Source of the DNA: Tistrella bauzanensis
GTDB lineage: Bacteria > Pseudomonadota > Alphaproteobacteria > Tistrellales > Tistrellaceae
Assembly: GCF_014636235.1 (NCBI RefSeq)
Contig: NZ_BMDZ01000008.1
Location: 1 to 64,000, forward strand
Length of the DNA stretch: 64,000 nt
Direction of reading: 5' to 3'
Below, piece by piece: positions 7,812 through 17,044 of this stretch (position 1 is its first letter; each line of letters begins with the position of its first letter). A model generated the notes under the pieces. That model had not been told where the DNA came from. It searched no databases and worked only from the letters and a program-made list of their open reading frames with translations. The position numbers and the translations under genes were made by a program.

Positions 7812-8912
7812 TCAGACGTTGAACAGGAAGTGGAAGACGTCGCCGTCGCGGACCACGTATTCCTTGCCTTCCATGCGCAGCTTGCCGGCGGCGCGGGCTT
7901 CGCTTTCACCACCGCAGGTGATGTAGTCGTCGTAGGCGATGGTTTCGGCGCGGATGAAGCCGCGCTCGAAATCGGTATGGATGGCGCCGGCGGCCTGGGG
8001 GGCGGTGGCGCCCTTGCGGACCGTCCAGGCGCGGGCCTCCTTGGGGCCGACCGTGAAGAAGGTCAGCAGCTCAAGCAGGCTGTATCCGGCGCGGATGACC
8101 CGGGTGAGGCCGGTTTCCTCAAGCCCCAGCGCTTCCAGGAAATCACGCTTCTCGGCTTCGTCCGAGAGCATGGCGACCTCGCTCTCGATCTTGGCCGAAA
8201 CCACCACCGCGGCGGCACCCTCGGCTTCGGCGCGGGCGAAGACCCGGGCCGACAGGTCATTGCCGTCGGCGGCGGCGCCCTCGTCGACATTGCAGACATA
8301 GAGCACGGGCTTGGCGGTCAGCAACTGCAGTAGCTGGAAGGCGCGGCGTTCCTCGGCATCGATCTTCACGGTCCGGGCGGGGCGGCCGGCCTGAAGGGCG
8401 GTCAGCACCCGGCCCATCAGCTCCACCTGGGCCTTGGCGTCCTTATCGCCGCCCTTTGCCCGCTTCTCGATGCCGGCCATGCGCTTCTCAAGGCTCTCAA
8501 GATCGGCCAGCATCAGCTCGGTCTCGATGGTCTCGGCATCGCGTAAGGGGTCGACGCCACCCTCGACATGGGTGATGTCGTCATCCTCGAAGCAGCGCAA
8601 CACATGGGCGATGGCGTCGACTTCGCGGATATGGGCCAGGAACTGGTTGCCCAGACCCTCGCCCCGGCTGGCGCCGCGCACCAGACCCGCGATGTCGACG
8701 AAGTCGAGCTGGGTGGGGATGATCTGCTTCGATCCCGCAGCCGCGGCCAGCTTGTCGAGGCGCGGATCGGGCACCATCACCCGGCCGGAATTCGGCTCGA
8801 TGGTGCAGAACGGATAGTTGGCAGCCTCGGCCGCGGCCGTGCTGGTGAGCGCATTGAACAGGGTCGACTTGCCGATATTCGGCATGCCGACGATGCCGCA
8901 CTTGAAGCCCAT
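7812..8912 (-). CDS. ychF: Redox-regulated ATPase/GTPase YchF (Obg family)
   Basis: 366 residues, full length. The G1 loop GMPNIGKST is at residues 9-17 and the G3 box DIAGLVRGAS starts at 73. The C-terminal TGS domain ends in VFHFLFNV, the family's usual terminus. YchF hydrolyses ATP, binds ribosomes and is linked to translation and oxidative-stress control. It is 4 bp downstream of pth, with the ribosome site inside pth's end. The island abuts its 3' end without changing the C-terminus. Confidence 0.97.
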   Translation of the reverse strand: MGFKCGIVGMPNIGKSTLFNALTSTAAAEAANYPFCTIEPNSGRVMVPDPRLDKLAAAAGSKQIIPTQLDFVDIAGLVRGASRGEGLGNQFLAHIREVDAIAHVLRCFEDDDITHVEGGVDPLRDAETIETELMLADLESLEKRMAGIEKRAKGGDKDAKAQVELMGRVLTALQAGRPARTVKIDAEERRAFQLLQLLTAKPVLYVCNVDEGAAADGNDLSARVFARAEAEGAAAVVVSAKIESEVAMLSDEAEKRDFLEALGLEETGLTRVIRAGYSLLELLTFFTVGPKEARAWTVRKGATAPQAAGAIHTDFERGFIRAETIAYDDYITCGGESEARAAGKLRMEGKEYVVRDGDVFHFLFNV

Positions 8913-8916
8913 GGGA

Positions 8917-9567
8917 TCACTCCTCGGCGCCGGTGCCGCCCACAGGGTTCGTCCCCGCAGCGTCCGGCTTCGCAGGCCTTGGCGGCCGTGGTGGCTTGGG
9001 CGGACGCACGGCGTCCGCGACCTTGCTCATGAAATCGCTTGCGGCACCTGAGAGCAGCAACGGCACATGCGCCGCCACCGCGTCGATCAGGTCGCGCAGC
9101 CAGGCCTGATCGGCCTTGGCGAAGTCGCTCAACACCCAGCCATGGACGCGGGCCTTGTCGCCCGGATGACCGATGCCCAGGCGCACGCGCACGAAATCGG
9201 CGCCCAGATGGGCGGTGATGTCGCGCAGCCCGTTATGGCCGGCATGGCCGCCGCCGGTCTTGATCCGTAGCTTCGATGGCGCCAGGTCCAGTTCGTCGTG
9301 GAACACGATGATCCGGGCGGGCGGGATCTTGTGGAAGCGGGCCGCCTCGGCGACCGAACGGCCGCTGGCATTCATATAGGTGAGCGGTTTCAGCAGGATG
9401 ACGCGTTCATCGCCGATCCGGCCTTCCGATATCTCGCCCTGGAACTTCCGCCGCCAGGGCGGAAGCCCATGGCGGCGGACGATCTCGTCCACCGCCATGA
9501 AGCCGATATTGTGGCGATGGCCGGCATATTCGGGGCCGGGATTGCCCAGACCGACCAGCAACCACAT
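8917..9567 (-). CDS. pth: Peptidyl-tRNA hydrolase
   Basis: Begins [16 protein letters not shown] with the catalytic His in HRHNIGF (His19) and the substrate-binding Asn/Asp segments NASG and HDELDL. It cleaves peptidyl-tRNA released during aborted translation, in the cytosol. 216 residues is about 20 longer than E. coli Pth because of a Pro/Lys-rich tail ([13 protein letters not shown]) that lies outside the enzyme core. It is 6 bp from rplY and 4 bp from ychF, inside a translation-maintenance operon. Confidence 0.96.
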   Translation of the reverse strand: MWLLVGLGNPGPEYAGHRHNIGFMAVDEIVRRHGLPPWRRKFQGEISEGRIGDERVILLKPLTYMNASGRSVAEAARFHKIPPARIIVFHDELDLAPSKLRIKTGGGHAGHNGLRDITAHLGADFVRVRLGIGHPGDKARVHGWVLSDFAKADQAWLRDLIDAVAAHVPLLLSGAASDFMSKVADAVRPPKPPRPPRPAKPDAAGTNPVGGTGAEE

Positions 9568-9573
9568 GACCGG

Positions 9574-10188
9574 TCAGGCCTCGCTGCCGCCTTCGGCCGC
9601 GTCTTCCTCATCAGCCAGACCCGCGGGGGCCGCGATGGTGGCGATGGTGAAGTCACGGTCGGTGATCGCGGGGCGGACACCCTTGGGCAGTTCCACGGCG
9701 CTGATGTGGATGCTGTCGCCGATTTCGGCGGCCGCCAGATCGACCGTGATCGACTGCGGGATGGCGTCGGGGGCGCAGATCATCTCGATCTCGTGGCGCA
9801 CGACGTTCAGCACGCCGCCCTTCTTCACGCCGGGGCAGGTCGCCTCGTTCAGGAAGTGGACAGCGACGTCGACGCGGACTTCCTGATCGCCCGACAGGCG
9901 CAGCAGGTCGACATGCAGCGGCATGTCGGTCACCGGATGGAGCTGCACGTCGCGGGCGAGAACGCGGACGCTGTCGTCACCGATCTTCACCTCCAGCACG
10001 GTCGACAGGAAGTCAGCGGTGCGGCTGTGAAGCAGGTTGAACTCGCGGGCGTTGAACGAGATCATCGTGGCCGGCTGCTTGCCGCCATAGATGACACCGG
10101 GAACGAGGCCGTCGCGGCGGGCCTGACGCGCGGCCCCCTTACCGCCGCGGTCACGCACCGTCGCGTTCAGCACGGGCTGGGTGGTCAT
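9574..10188 (-). CDS. rplY: 50S ribosomal protein L25/general stress protein Ctc
   Basis: 204 residues from ATG 10188, which has CAGGAG nine bases upstream; a longer frame upstream lacks L25 features. The N-terminal L25 domain (LNATVRDRGGKGAARQ, LVPGVIYGG) binds 5S rRNA. A C-terminal beta domain (DVAVHFLNEATCPGVKKGG) marks the long Ctc/TL5 form. The acidic tail ends DEEDAAEGGSEA. The neighbours prs and pth are the standard alphaproteobacterial arrangement. Confidence 0.96.
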   Translation of the reverse strand: MTTQPVLNATVRDRGGKGAARQARRDGLVPGVIYGGKQPATMISFNAREFNLLHSRTADFLSTVLEVKIGDDSVRVLARDVQLHPVTDMPLHVDLLRLSGDQEVRVDVAVHFLNEATCPGVKKGGVLNVVRHEIEMICAPDAIPQSITVDLAAAEIGDSIHISAVELPKGVRPAITDRDFTIATIAAPAGLADEEDAAEGGSEA

Positions 10189-10282
10189 GATGGTATGCTC
10201 CTGCATGTGCCGGCGGTTCACGATCAGAAACACGCCGACGGTTGATGCCCGGTCGCTGACGGGTTGGTCCGGAAAAGCGGCA

Positions 10283-10312
10283 GGGCGGGCCTCCAGGGGT
10301 GCCCGCCCTTTT
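10283..10312. terminator. GC hairpin between prs and rplY
   Basis: GGGCGGGC (10283-10290) and GCCCGCCC (10301-10308) form an 8-bp stem with a 10-nt loop; TTTT follows on the plus strand. It lies between the prs stop and the rplY start, so it probably attenuates or ends minus-strand prs transcripts, although the T-run is on the other side. It may act in both directions. Confidence 0.5.
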
Positions 10313-10333
10313 GAACGCTTGTGATCCGGGATG

Positions 10334-11266
10334 TCAGTCGAACAGGCTGGACACGGAACTTTCATCGGCAATCCGGCGCATCGCCTCGCCGATCAGCGGC
10401 GCGATGGTCAGGCTGCGAATATTGCGGGAGACGCGCATCGCCTCGGTGGCGGCGATCGAGTCGGTGACGATCAGTTCCTCCAGCGCCGACGAGGTGACGC
10501 GGGCAACCGCACCGCCCGACAGCACGCCGTGGCTGACATAGGCCTTCACCGATCGGGCGCCATTGGCCATCAGGGCGGCGGCGGCGTTGCACAGCGTGCC
10601 GGCGCTGTCGACGATGTCGTCGATCAGGATACAGTCGCGATCCTCGACATCACCGATGATGTTCATCACCTCGGACACACCGGCGCGTTCGCGCCGCTTG
10701 TCGACGATGGCGAGATCGGCATCGATGCGCTTGGCGACCGCGCGGGCCCGGACCACACCGCCCACATCGGGCGAGATGACCATCAGGCTGCGACCGCTCG
10801 ACGTTTCCTGAATGTCGCGCACGATCACCGGTGCTGCATACAGGTTATCGACCGGAATGTCGAAGAAACCCTGGATCTGGCCGGCATGCAGGTCCAGCGT
10901 CAGCACCCGGTCGGCGCCGGCGGTGGTGATCAGGTTGGCGACCAGCTTGGCCGAAATCGGTGTGCGCGGGCCGGGCTTGCGGTCCTGGCGGGCATAGCCG
11001 AAATAGGGAATGACGGCGGTGATGCGGCGGGCGGAAGCGCGCTTCAGCGCATCCAGCGTCACCAGCAGTTCCATCAGATTGTCGTTGGCGGGGTGGCTCG
11101 TCGACTGGATGACGAACACGTCCTCGCCGCGGACGTTTTCAAGGATCTCGACGAACACTTCCATATCCGAAAACCGGCGGATGTTCGCCTTGGTCAGCGG
11201 AAGGTTGAGAAACGTCGCGATCGCTTCGGCCAGTGGCCGGTTGCTGTTGCAAGCGATAACCTTCAT
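10334..11266 (-). CDS. prs: Ribose-phosphate pyrophosphokinase (PRPP synthetase)
   Basis: 310 residues from ATG 11266; a GTG at 11272 would add two residues. It makes PRPP from ribose 5-phosphate and ATP for nucleotide, His, Trp and NAD synthesis. Class I motifs are visible: flexible-loop [21 protein letters not shown], ribose-5-phosphate-binding SPDVGG and the PRPP loop [11 protein letters not shown]. The spacing and length match bacterial PrsA. It is upstream of rplY, with the hairpin at 10283-10312 between them. Confidence 0.97.
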   Translation of the reverse strand: MKVIACNSNRPLAEAIATFLNLPLTKANIRRFSDMEVFVEILENVRGEDVFVIQSTSHPANDNLMELLVTLDALKRASARRITAVIPYFGYARQDRKPGPRTPISAKLVANLITTAGADRVLTLDLHAGQIQGFFDIPVDNLYAAPVIVRDIQETSSGRSLMVISPDVGGVVRARAVAKRIDADLAIVDKRRERAGVSEVMNIIGDVEDRDCILIDDIVDSAGTLCNAAAALMANGARSVKAYVSHGVLSGGAVARVTSSALEELIVTDSIAATEAMRVSRNIRSLTIAPLIGEAMRRIADESSVSSLFD

Positions 11267-11610
11267 CGACACTGCCCCGCGATGATCTGTCCGACTGCCG
11301 GATGATGAGGTGATGGACGCACGCCACCCGCGGGATCGGCTCCCGAGGCTTCGATGCCGTAGGTTGACTCAACCATAGGTCGCGTCGACCGTCCGTGCGA
11401 ACTGTGCGAGAAAAGGTCAGGGGCCGCAAGACGTTGTTGCGGGCCCGCCCGACCTGTCGACGCGGGCGCAAAATAGCAAGGCGTCTCGAAGCTGTAAACA
11501 TGCAGGCGGCGAAGACCGACCGTCCGCACCACGCATGGCACGGCGGTGCATGGCCCAGGGGCAACACCCGAAGGCTTTCGAACGTGGGATCAGCCGTCGA
11601 TCGGGGCGAT

Positions 11611-11664
11611 ATGCCAGTCCGGATCGGGATGCCAGTCCGGATCGGGAGGTCAGTCCGGATCGGG
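11611..11664. repeat. Three 18-bp tandem units at the 3' end of the DUF2165 gene
   Basis: Units 11611-11628 and 11629-11646 are identical; 11647-11664 differs in its first bases. Each contains CAGTCCGGATCGGG. Read on the minus strand the unit encodes Pro-Asp-Pro-Asp-Trp-His, and the first unit read carries TGA where the others have TGG. The remainder of the prs-DUF2165 gap (11267-11610) must contain the prs promoter, but I cannot point to a convincing -35/-10. Confidence 0.75.
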
Positions 11665-12195
11665 CAGGCTGACATAGATCAGCACGCCCAGAATGGTCAT
11701 ATAGAAGCGGAAGGCCGCCTCCTGGCCGTTCCAGACGCTGGACTGCCACATGGCGAACCATTCGCCGCCGACAACCATGAAGCCCACGAACCAGACCAGA
11801 AACCCCGTCGCGGCACCGTAATGGACCAGCCGCTTGGCCCGCGCGAAGCCGGATGCGGGTGCCGAGAGCGTGCGGAACATGGCGACCGCCGCCGCCAGGA
11901 ACAGGACACCGGTCACCCCCTCGCCGGCGATGATCAGCCAGTATCCGACATGCCACAGGGTCGGATCGGTGATCGCACGCCACAGCAGGGCATTGTCGGG
12001 GAAGGTATCGTCCATCGACAGCACATGCGTGACGAAGGCGAAGTTCGACCCGTAATCGGTGATGTTGTTGACCGTGACGAGGATGGCGAAGGCGGCGAGC
12101 CCCAGAACCATCAGGGTCTTGGCGATGCGTGGTGCCAGCATGCCCGTGCTCCAGACCGATGCGGTGCCCGATCCCGCGCCGGCGCGGGCGGCCAT
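11650..12195 (-). CDS. DUF2165 family integral membrane protein
   Basis: 181 residues from ATG 12195 (a GTG one codon upstream is also possible). Four hydrophobic helices are visible, at about 23-40 (TLMVLGLAAFAILVTVN), 82-105 (HVGYWLIIAGEG, LFLAAAVAMF), 125-142 (GAATGFLVWFVGFMVVGG) and 158-175 (FRFYMTILGVLIYV). The motif NNITDYGSNFAFV is typical of DUF2165, whose function is unknown. Its ATG overlaps the TGA of a 22-codon frame upstream (TGATG). The stop lies inside a tandem repeat that would otherwise keep reading in frame. Confidence 0.8.
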   Translation of the reverse strand: MAARAGAGSGTASVWSTGMLAPRIAKTLMVLGLAAFAILVTVNNITDYGSNFAFVTHVLSMDDTFPDNALLWRAITDPTLWHVGYWLIIAGEGVTGVLFLAAAVAMFRTLSAPASGFARAKRLVHYGAATGFLVWFVGFMVVGGEWFAMWQSSVWNGQEAAFRFYMTILGVLIYVSLPDPD

Positions 12196-12263
12196 CACAT
12201 CATGATACAGCTTGCCATCATGCCCAGAACCAGCAGCAGCGTGAAGATGATCAGATGGGGCAT
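12195..12263 (-). CDS. Putative 22-residue transmembrane micropeptide upstream of the DUF2165 gene
   Basis: ATG 12263 to TGA 12195 encodes a hydrophobic peptide starting MPHLIIFTLLLVLGMM and ending SCIMM, long enough for one membrane helix. Its stop overlaps the DUF2165 start as TGATG, a classic coupling signal. GAGG lies 10-11 nt upstream. It could be a leader controlling DUF2165 translation or a small membrane partner. Too short for homology claims. Confidence 0.35.
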   Translation of the reverse strand: MPHLIIFTLLLVLGMMASCIMM

Positions 12264-12306
12264 GGCGATGGCATCCTCGGCGGGCAGTGCGGCGGGGTCG
12301 TGGCGA

Positions 12307-14034
12307 TCATGCCGCCAGAAGCTTGAAATGATCCACATCGACCAGCCCGAAATCGGTGATCTTGAGATGCGGGATCACCGGCAGTGGCAGGAAGGCGAGC
12401 TGCAGGAAGGGTTCCGCCAGGCGGCAGCCCAGTGCGCGGGCGGCATGGCGCAGTTCGATCAGCCGGTCGTGGACATGGGCGGCGTCGCGGTCGCTCATCA
12501 GGCCGGCGACCGGCAGGGCCAGTTCGGCCAGAACCCGGCCGTCACGGACCACCACGAAGCCGCCGCCAAGCGTGATCAGCCGGTTCACCGCCACCGCCAT
12601 GTCGGCATCACAGGCCCCCACCACGCAGAGATTATGGCTGTCATGGCCGACCGACGATGCGATGGCCCCGGCGGGGAAGCCGAAGCCCTTCACGAAGCCG
12701 CGCCCGACATTGCGGTTGCTGCCATGGCGGGCCAGCACCGCCACCTTCAGCGCATCCTGGGACGGATCGGCGCGGCGTTCGCCCTGAACATAGGGCAGGG
12801 TCAGGGTCAGATGATCGGTGATCAGACTGCCGGGGCGGATGCCGATCACCGGCGCGCCCGGCCCGACGGCGGGCATGCGGAAGATGTCGGACGTGACGGC
12901 CGGCAGCTTCACCGACCCGAACCCCACCTGCGCCGGCATGCCGGCATGATCGAAGATGCCCTCGTCCACCACCCGGCCGTCGCGGATGACGGTGGCGACG
13001 GCGCAGGTCTCAAGGTCGTCCAGCACCACCAGATCGGCACGCCGTCCAGGGGCGACCAGGCCGCGATCCTTCAGCCCGAAACCCTGGGCCGCCGACCAGG
13101 TGGCGGCGCGATAGACGGCCCCCACCGGCGCCCCGGCCCGGATCGCCGCCCGGATCAGGTGATCCATATGGCCTTCCTCGGCGATGTCGAGCGGGTTGCG
13201 GTCGTCGGTGCAGAAGGCGAAGAACGGCGAATTGCGCCAGTCGAGCAGCGGCGCCAGCGTCGCCACATCCTTCGACACGCTGCCATCGCGGATCAGCACC
13301 TGCATGCCCTTGCCGATCTTCTCCAGCGCCTCGGCGCGTTCGGTGCATTCATGGCAGTTGCGGATGCCGCAGGCCAGATAGGCATCCAGCTCGCGCCCCG
13401 ACAGCAGCGGCGAATGGCCGTCGATATGGGCACCGTCGAAGGCGGCCAGCTTGTCGAGCACCTCGTCATCGAGATTGAGCACGCCCGGCACGTTCATGAA
13501 CTCGGCCAGCCCGATCACCGAGGGATGGTCGCGAAAGGCCACAAGATCGTCGGCGGTCAGCCGGGCGCCGGCGGTCTCAAGCGCCGTCGACGGCACGCAG
13601 GACGACAATTGCACCCGCAGATCCATGGCGGTATGGCGGCTCGATTCCAGAAAGAACTCAAGCCCGGGCACGCCCAGCACGTTGCAGATCTCGTGCGGAT
13701 CGGAAATCGCGGTGGTCGTGCCGCGCGTCAGCGCCAGCCGGTCGAATTCGGCCGGGGTCACCAGGGTGCTTTCCACATGGACATGGGTATCGATGAAGCC
13801 CGGCACCACCACGCGGTTGCGGGCGTCCACCTCGACCCGGCCACGATAGCCAGGGCCGACACCAACGATATGGTCGCCGCAGATCGCGACATCGGCGAGG
13901 TCGAGCGCGCCGGTCGCCAGATTGAGCACCCGGCCGCCGCGCACCACCAGATCGGCGGCATCGCGGCCCAGCGCCTGATCGATGCGGCGCTTCAGGGTGG
14001 CTTTGGCGCGGTCGCGGCTGGCGGCGCTGGTCAT
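12307..14034 (-). CDS. ade: Adenine deaminase
   Basis: 575 residues from ATG 14034, with GGAG nine bases upstream. It converts adenine to hypoxanthine plus ammonia in purine salvage. Amidohydrolase metal ligands are visible in DTHVHVESTLVTP, the AdeC segment SDPHEICNVLG follows, and later HSPLLSGRELDAYL, NCHECTER and HDSHNLCVVG fit the family. Length matches AdeC (about 570-600). The ORF extends further upstream, but that part has no family similarity and overlaps pgeF. Confidence 0.93.
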   Translation of the reverse strand: MTSAASRDRAKATLKRRIDQALGRDAADLVVRGGRVLNLATGALDLADVAICGDHIVGVGPGYRGRVEVDARNRVVVPGFIDTHVHVESTLVTPAEFDRLALTRGTTTAISDPHEICNVLGVPGLEFFLESSRHTAMDLRVQLSSCVPSTALETAGARLTADDLVAFRDHPSVIGLAEFMNVPGVLNLDDEVLDKLAAFDGAHIDGHSPLLSGRELDAYLACGIRNCHECTERAEALEKIGKGMQVLIRDGSVSKDVATLAPLLDWRNSPFFAFCTDDRNPLDIAEEGHMDHLIRAAIRAGAPVGAVYRAATWSAAQGFGLKDRGLVAPGRRADLVVLDDLETCAVATVIRDGRVVDEGIFDHAGMPAQVGFGSVKLPAVTSDIFRMPAVGPGAPVIGIRPGSLITDHLTLTLPYVQGERRADPSQDALKVAVLARHGSNRNVGRGFVKGFGFPAGAIASSVGHDSHNLCVVGACDADMAVAVNRLITLGGGFVVVRDGRVLAELALPVAGLMSDRDAAHVHDRLIELRHAARALGCRLAEPFLQLAFLPLPVIPHLKITDFGLVDVDHFKLLAA

Positions 14035-14134
14035 GCGGGTGTCTCCGGGGGCGGGTGGCCGGGCGGTGTTCTTGGCCTCTTGCCTGATGTGGTGGCTGGG
14101 CGATGCAGCGGCAAGCATGCGGGGGTGGGCGATG

Positions 14135-14947
14135 CTAGGCCAGAAGCGTGATCGCCGAGACCTGGCGGCCGTAATCGGGCTCGCCGCGATGGGTGGTGCG
14201 GCGATACGAGAACAGGGTCGCCTCGTTGACATAGGTGTCGATACCAAGCGACGCGGCGGTGATACCGCTCTGCCGCAGCCGGTCGAGCAGATAGCCGGGC
14301 AGATCGAACTGCAACCGGTCGGCGCGGCCGGGGGTGAAGAAGCCGGCGGCGGCGGGATCGGCGGCGATCGCGGCGGCGCGTAATTCCGGCCCCACCTCAT
14401 AGCTGGCGGCGGCGATGCACGGACCGATGACCGCACGGATCAACGCGCGGCGGGCGCCGGCCGCTTCCATGGCCGCGATCACGGCATCGGTGACGCCCCC
14501 CACGGCGCCCTTCCAGCCGGCATGGGCGGCACCGATCACCCGCGCCTCGGGATCGGCGAACAGGACCGGCGCGCAATCGGCGGCAAGCGCGCCCAGAACC
14601 ACGCCCGGGCGGGTTGCGATCATGCCATCGGCCTGCGGCCTGCTGGTGGCGCCGTGACCTGCTTCCGGATAGAGGGTGAAACCATGGCCATCCACCGTGA
14701 CCACCGCCTGGCCATGGACCTGATGATTGGTGATCAGCGGCGCAGCACCACCAGCGGTGAGGGCGGTGGCGACCCGGGCGCGATTGGTGGCCACGGCCAT
14801 GGCCTCGTCATCGCTGCCCGGCCCGCAATTCAAACTGGCATGGATGCCGGCCGAGACGCCGCCCCGGCGACCGAAGAAGCCGTGGGCGATGCCGGGCAGG
14901 TCGAGCAGGGGATGGCGGTCATGCGGCGGTGGGTTCGGGGCGGTCAT
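14135..14947 (-). CDS. pgeF: PgeF/YfiH-type laccase-domain protein
   Basis: 270 residues from ATG 14947. Family metal-site motifs are present: NHQVHG, the Cys in LAADCAPVLFAD, and GAAHAGWKGAVGGV; the C-terminal segment NEATLFSYRR is also typical. Homologues are described as multicopper polyphenol oxidase-like or purine nucleoside phosphorylase-like, and E. coli YfiH edits peptidoglycan precursors. It follows midA and lgt, the usual alphaproteobacterial order. Confidence 0.9.
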   Translation of the reverse strand: MTAPNPPPHDRHPLLDLPGIAHGFFGRRGGVSAGIHASLNCGPGSDDEAMAVATNRARVATALTAGGAAPLITNHQVHGQAVVTVDGHGFTLYPEAGHGATSRPQADGMIATRPGVVLGALAADCAPVLFADPEARVIGAAHAGWKGAVGGVTDAVIAAMEAAGARRALIRAVIGPCIAAASYEVGPELRAAAIAADPAAAGFFTPGRADRLQFDLPGYLLDRLRQSGITAASLGIDTYVNEATLFSYRRTTHRGEPDYGRQVSAITLLA

Positions 14948-15011
14948 GACGGCGAGATCCTTCACGCGGGGAACACATAAGTCATGGGGCGGCGCCCGGC
15001 GGAGGCGGTGA

Positions 15012-16217
15012 TCAGGCGTCGTCGAAGCCGGGCACGGGCGCAAAGCCGGGGGGCGGGGTCGTGGCCGGGGTCAATGCCAGCACCTTGAACAGCGTGCCCA
15101 TCTGGTCGGGCGCCGTCAGCCGGCGCAAGGCGGTGGCGATGGCGGCCCGCGCCGTGCCGTCGGGTGCGGCGCGGGCCAGCCGTTCGGCCCTGGCGCCGAT
15201 GCCCAGCCGGCCAAGGAAGCGGCCCTGACCGACCGGGCCATGGGCGATGGCGCCGGCGGCGGTGGCGGCAGCCGCCAGCCGTTCGAAATCGACATGCACG
15301 GTCAGATCGGCCAGTCCCGGCCCGATCAGCGGATCGGCATGGGCATGGGCGCGCATTGCCTGGAAGGTGTCGCCGGGGGCGCTAAGGCCGTGGCCGTAAT
15401 CGACGATCAGCGCGGCCCCGCCATTGGCGGCGATCCGCGCCGCCACCCGGCCGGCAATGGCGATGGCGGCCGGCTGAACCTCGGCCAGACTGCCGGGCGG
15501 CACGGCCGCCAGCGGTGCGCCGGCGATCCGCTGGGTCAACAACTGCGCCGTGGGGCTTGGATCGGGCGACAGGCCATAGCGGAAATGGCCGGGGCGATCG
15601 GGATCGAGGTCGATCATCCGTTCCGACCACAGGCCGTCGGGGCGACGGACCAGTTGCTGCACCGGCAGGGCATCGAAGAACTCATTGGCGATCAGCAGCA
15701 CCGGCCGGTCGGCGGGCAGGTCGTCGATGTCGTCATGCCAGGTGACCGGCCGCGGCAGACCGCATCGCGACAGCATCGCCGCCTGCGCCGCTTTCAGCCG
15801 CGGGCTCTGTTCCACCAGGTGCACGTCGGCCATGTCGAGCAGGCCGGGCAGCATACGCATGGCGCGGAGACTGTCGGCCATCAGCGTGCCGCGGCCGGGG
15901 CCGAGTTCAACCAGCAGCGGCCGTGCCGGCCGGCCGGCCTCGTCCCAGGCCACGGCCAGCCACAGCCCGACCAGCTCGCCGAACATCTGGCTGATTTCAG
16001 GCGCGGTGACGAAATCGCCGCCGGCGCCGAACGGCTCGCGGGCGGTGTAATAGCCATGGACGGGATGGCCCAGCGCCAGGGCCATGTAGCTGCCGACCAT
16101 CATCGGCCCGTCATGGGCGATACGGCCGGCGATGATGCGGCCGATCGGTGTATCGGCCGGCAGGGGCGCGCCGGGGGTGTCGGATGGCTGCGGGGCGGGA
16201 TCTCCGGTGGGGGCCAT
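15012..16217 (-). CDS. SAM-dependent methyltransferase, MidA/NDUFAF7 family
   Basis: 401 residues from ATG 16217, 5 bp after the lgt stop. Motifs include GYYTAREPFGAGGDFVTAPE (substrate-proximal), the SAM-binding LVELGPGRGTLMAD, and IANEFFDALPVQQ. Mitochondrial NDUFAF7 methylates an arginine of a complex I subunit, so a role in NADH dehydrogenase assembly is plausible here. The lgt-midA-pgeF order supports orthology with alphaproteobacterial homologues. Confidence 0.9.
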   Translation of the reverse strand: MAPTGDPAPQPSDTPGAPLPADTPIGRIIAGRIAHDGPMMVGSYMALALGHPVHGYYTAREPFGAGGDFVTAPEISQMFGELVGLWLAVAWDEAGRPARPLLVELGPGRGTLMADSLRAMRMLPGLLDMADVHLVEQSPRLKAAQAAMLSRCGLPRPVTWHDDIDDLPADRPVLLIANEFFDALPVQQLVRRPDGLWSERMIDLDPDRPGHFRYGLSPDPSPTAQLLTQRIAGAPLAAVPPGSLAEVQPAAIAIAGRVAARIAANGGAALIVDYGHGLSAPGDTFQAMRAHAHADPLIGPGLADLTVHVDFERLAAAATAAGAIAHGPVGQGRFLGRLGIGARAERLARAAPDGTARAAIATALRRLTAPDQMGTLFKVLALTPATTPPPGFAPVPGFDDA

Positions 16218-16222
16218 GAGGG

Positions 16223-17044
16223 TCAGCCCGCCCGGCGGCCGGTGCCGGCGCCGGTGTCGCGGCCACGGGCCTGCAGCACCAGATAGACCCCGATCAGGAA
16301 CATCGGCAGCGACAGAAGCTGGCCCATGGTCAGCCCGGCGGCCAGGAAGCCCAGGAAGGCGTCGGGCATGCGGAACAGCTCGGCGATGGACCGGGTGATC
16401 GCATAGCCGATCAGGAAGATGCCGGCCAGAAGCCCCGGCCGCGCCCAGGTCGACGGCTTGCGGGCGATGACCCACAGCACCGCGAACAGCAGCGCGCCTT
16501 CCAGCAGGGCTTCATAGATCTGGCTGGGATGACGCGGTTCCGGGCCGCCCATCGGAAAGATGATCCCCCAGGGCAGATCGGTGGGCCGGCCCCACAACTC
16601 GCCATTGATGAAATTGGCGATGCGGCCGAAGAACAGGCCGATCGGCGCCGCCGCCGCCACCAGATCGCCCACCGTCAACGGTGCCACACCCTTGGCGCGG
16701 GCGAAGAGATACATCGACACGGCAACACCCAGCAGCCCGCCATGGAAGGACATGCCGCCCTTCCAGACCATCGGGATTTCAAGCAGGTGATCGACATAGT
16801 AATCGGGCCGGTAGAACAGGACATACCCGAAGCGCCCGCCCAGGATCACACCGAAGGTGACCCAGACCAGCAGATCGTCGATGGCGCGTTCGTCCAGGCC
16901 CAGCGGATGGCGCCGGGCCAGCGCGACCACATACCGCCAGCCCAGCAGCAGGCCCGCGATATAGGCAAGCGCGTACCAGCGGATCGCGATCGGGCCGATG
17001 GCGATGGCCACCGGGTCGATATCGGGGAAGGGCAGGCCGGTCAT
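16223..17044 (-). CDS. lgt: Prolipoprotein diacylglyceryl transferase
   Basis: 273 residues, inner-membrane enzyme that attaches diacylglycerol to the lipobox cysteine of prolipoproteins. Seven hydrophobic stretches are visible. Signature segments are GRFGYVLFY, SFHGGLLGV, RIANFINGELWGR, PRHPSQIYEA and the terminal LSLPMFLIG. It starts 375 bp from the divergent ubiK gene and is followed at 5 bp by midA. Confidence 0.97.
   Translation of the reverse strand: MTGLPFPDIDPVAIAIGPIAIRWYALAYIAGLLLGWRYVVALARRHPLGLDERAIDDLLVWVTFGVILGGRFGYVLFYRPDYYVDHLLEIPMVWKGGMSFHGGLLGVAVSMYLFARAKGVAPLTVGDLVAAAAPIGLFFGRIANFINGELWGRPTDLPWGIIFPMGGPEPRHPSQIYEALLEGALLFAVLWVIARKPSTWARPGLLAGIFLIGYAITRSIAELFRMPDAFLGFLAAGLTMGQLLSLPMFLIGVYLVLQARGRDTGAGTGRRAG

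Noticed and set aside
11395-14151. A 918-codon open frame on the plus strand across the DUF2165 and ade genes
   Set aside because: It is antisense to well-supported genes, rich in His/Arg/Gly as expected for a GC-rich shadow frame, and has no family motifs.
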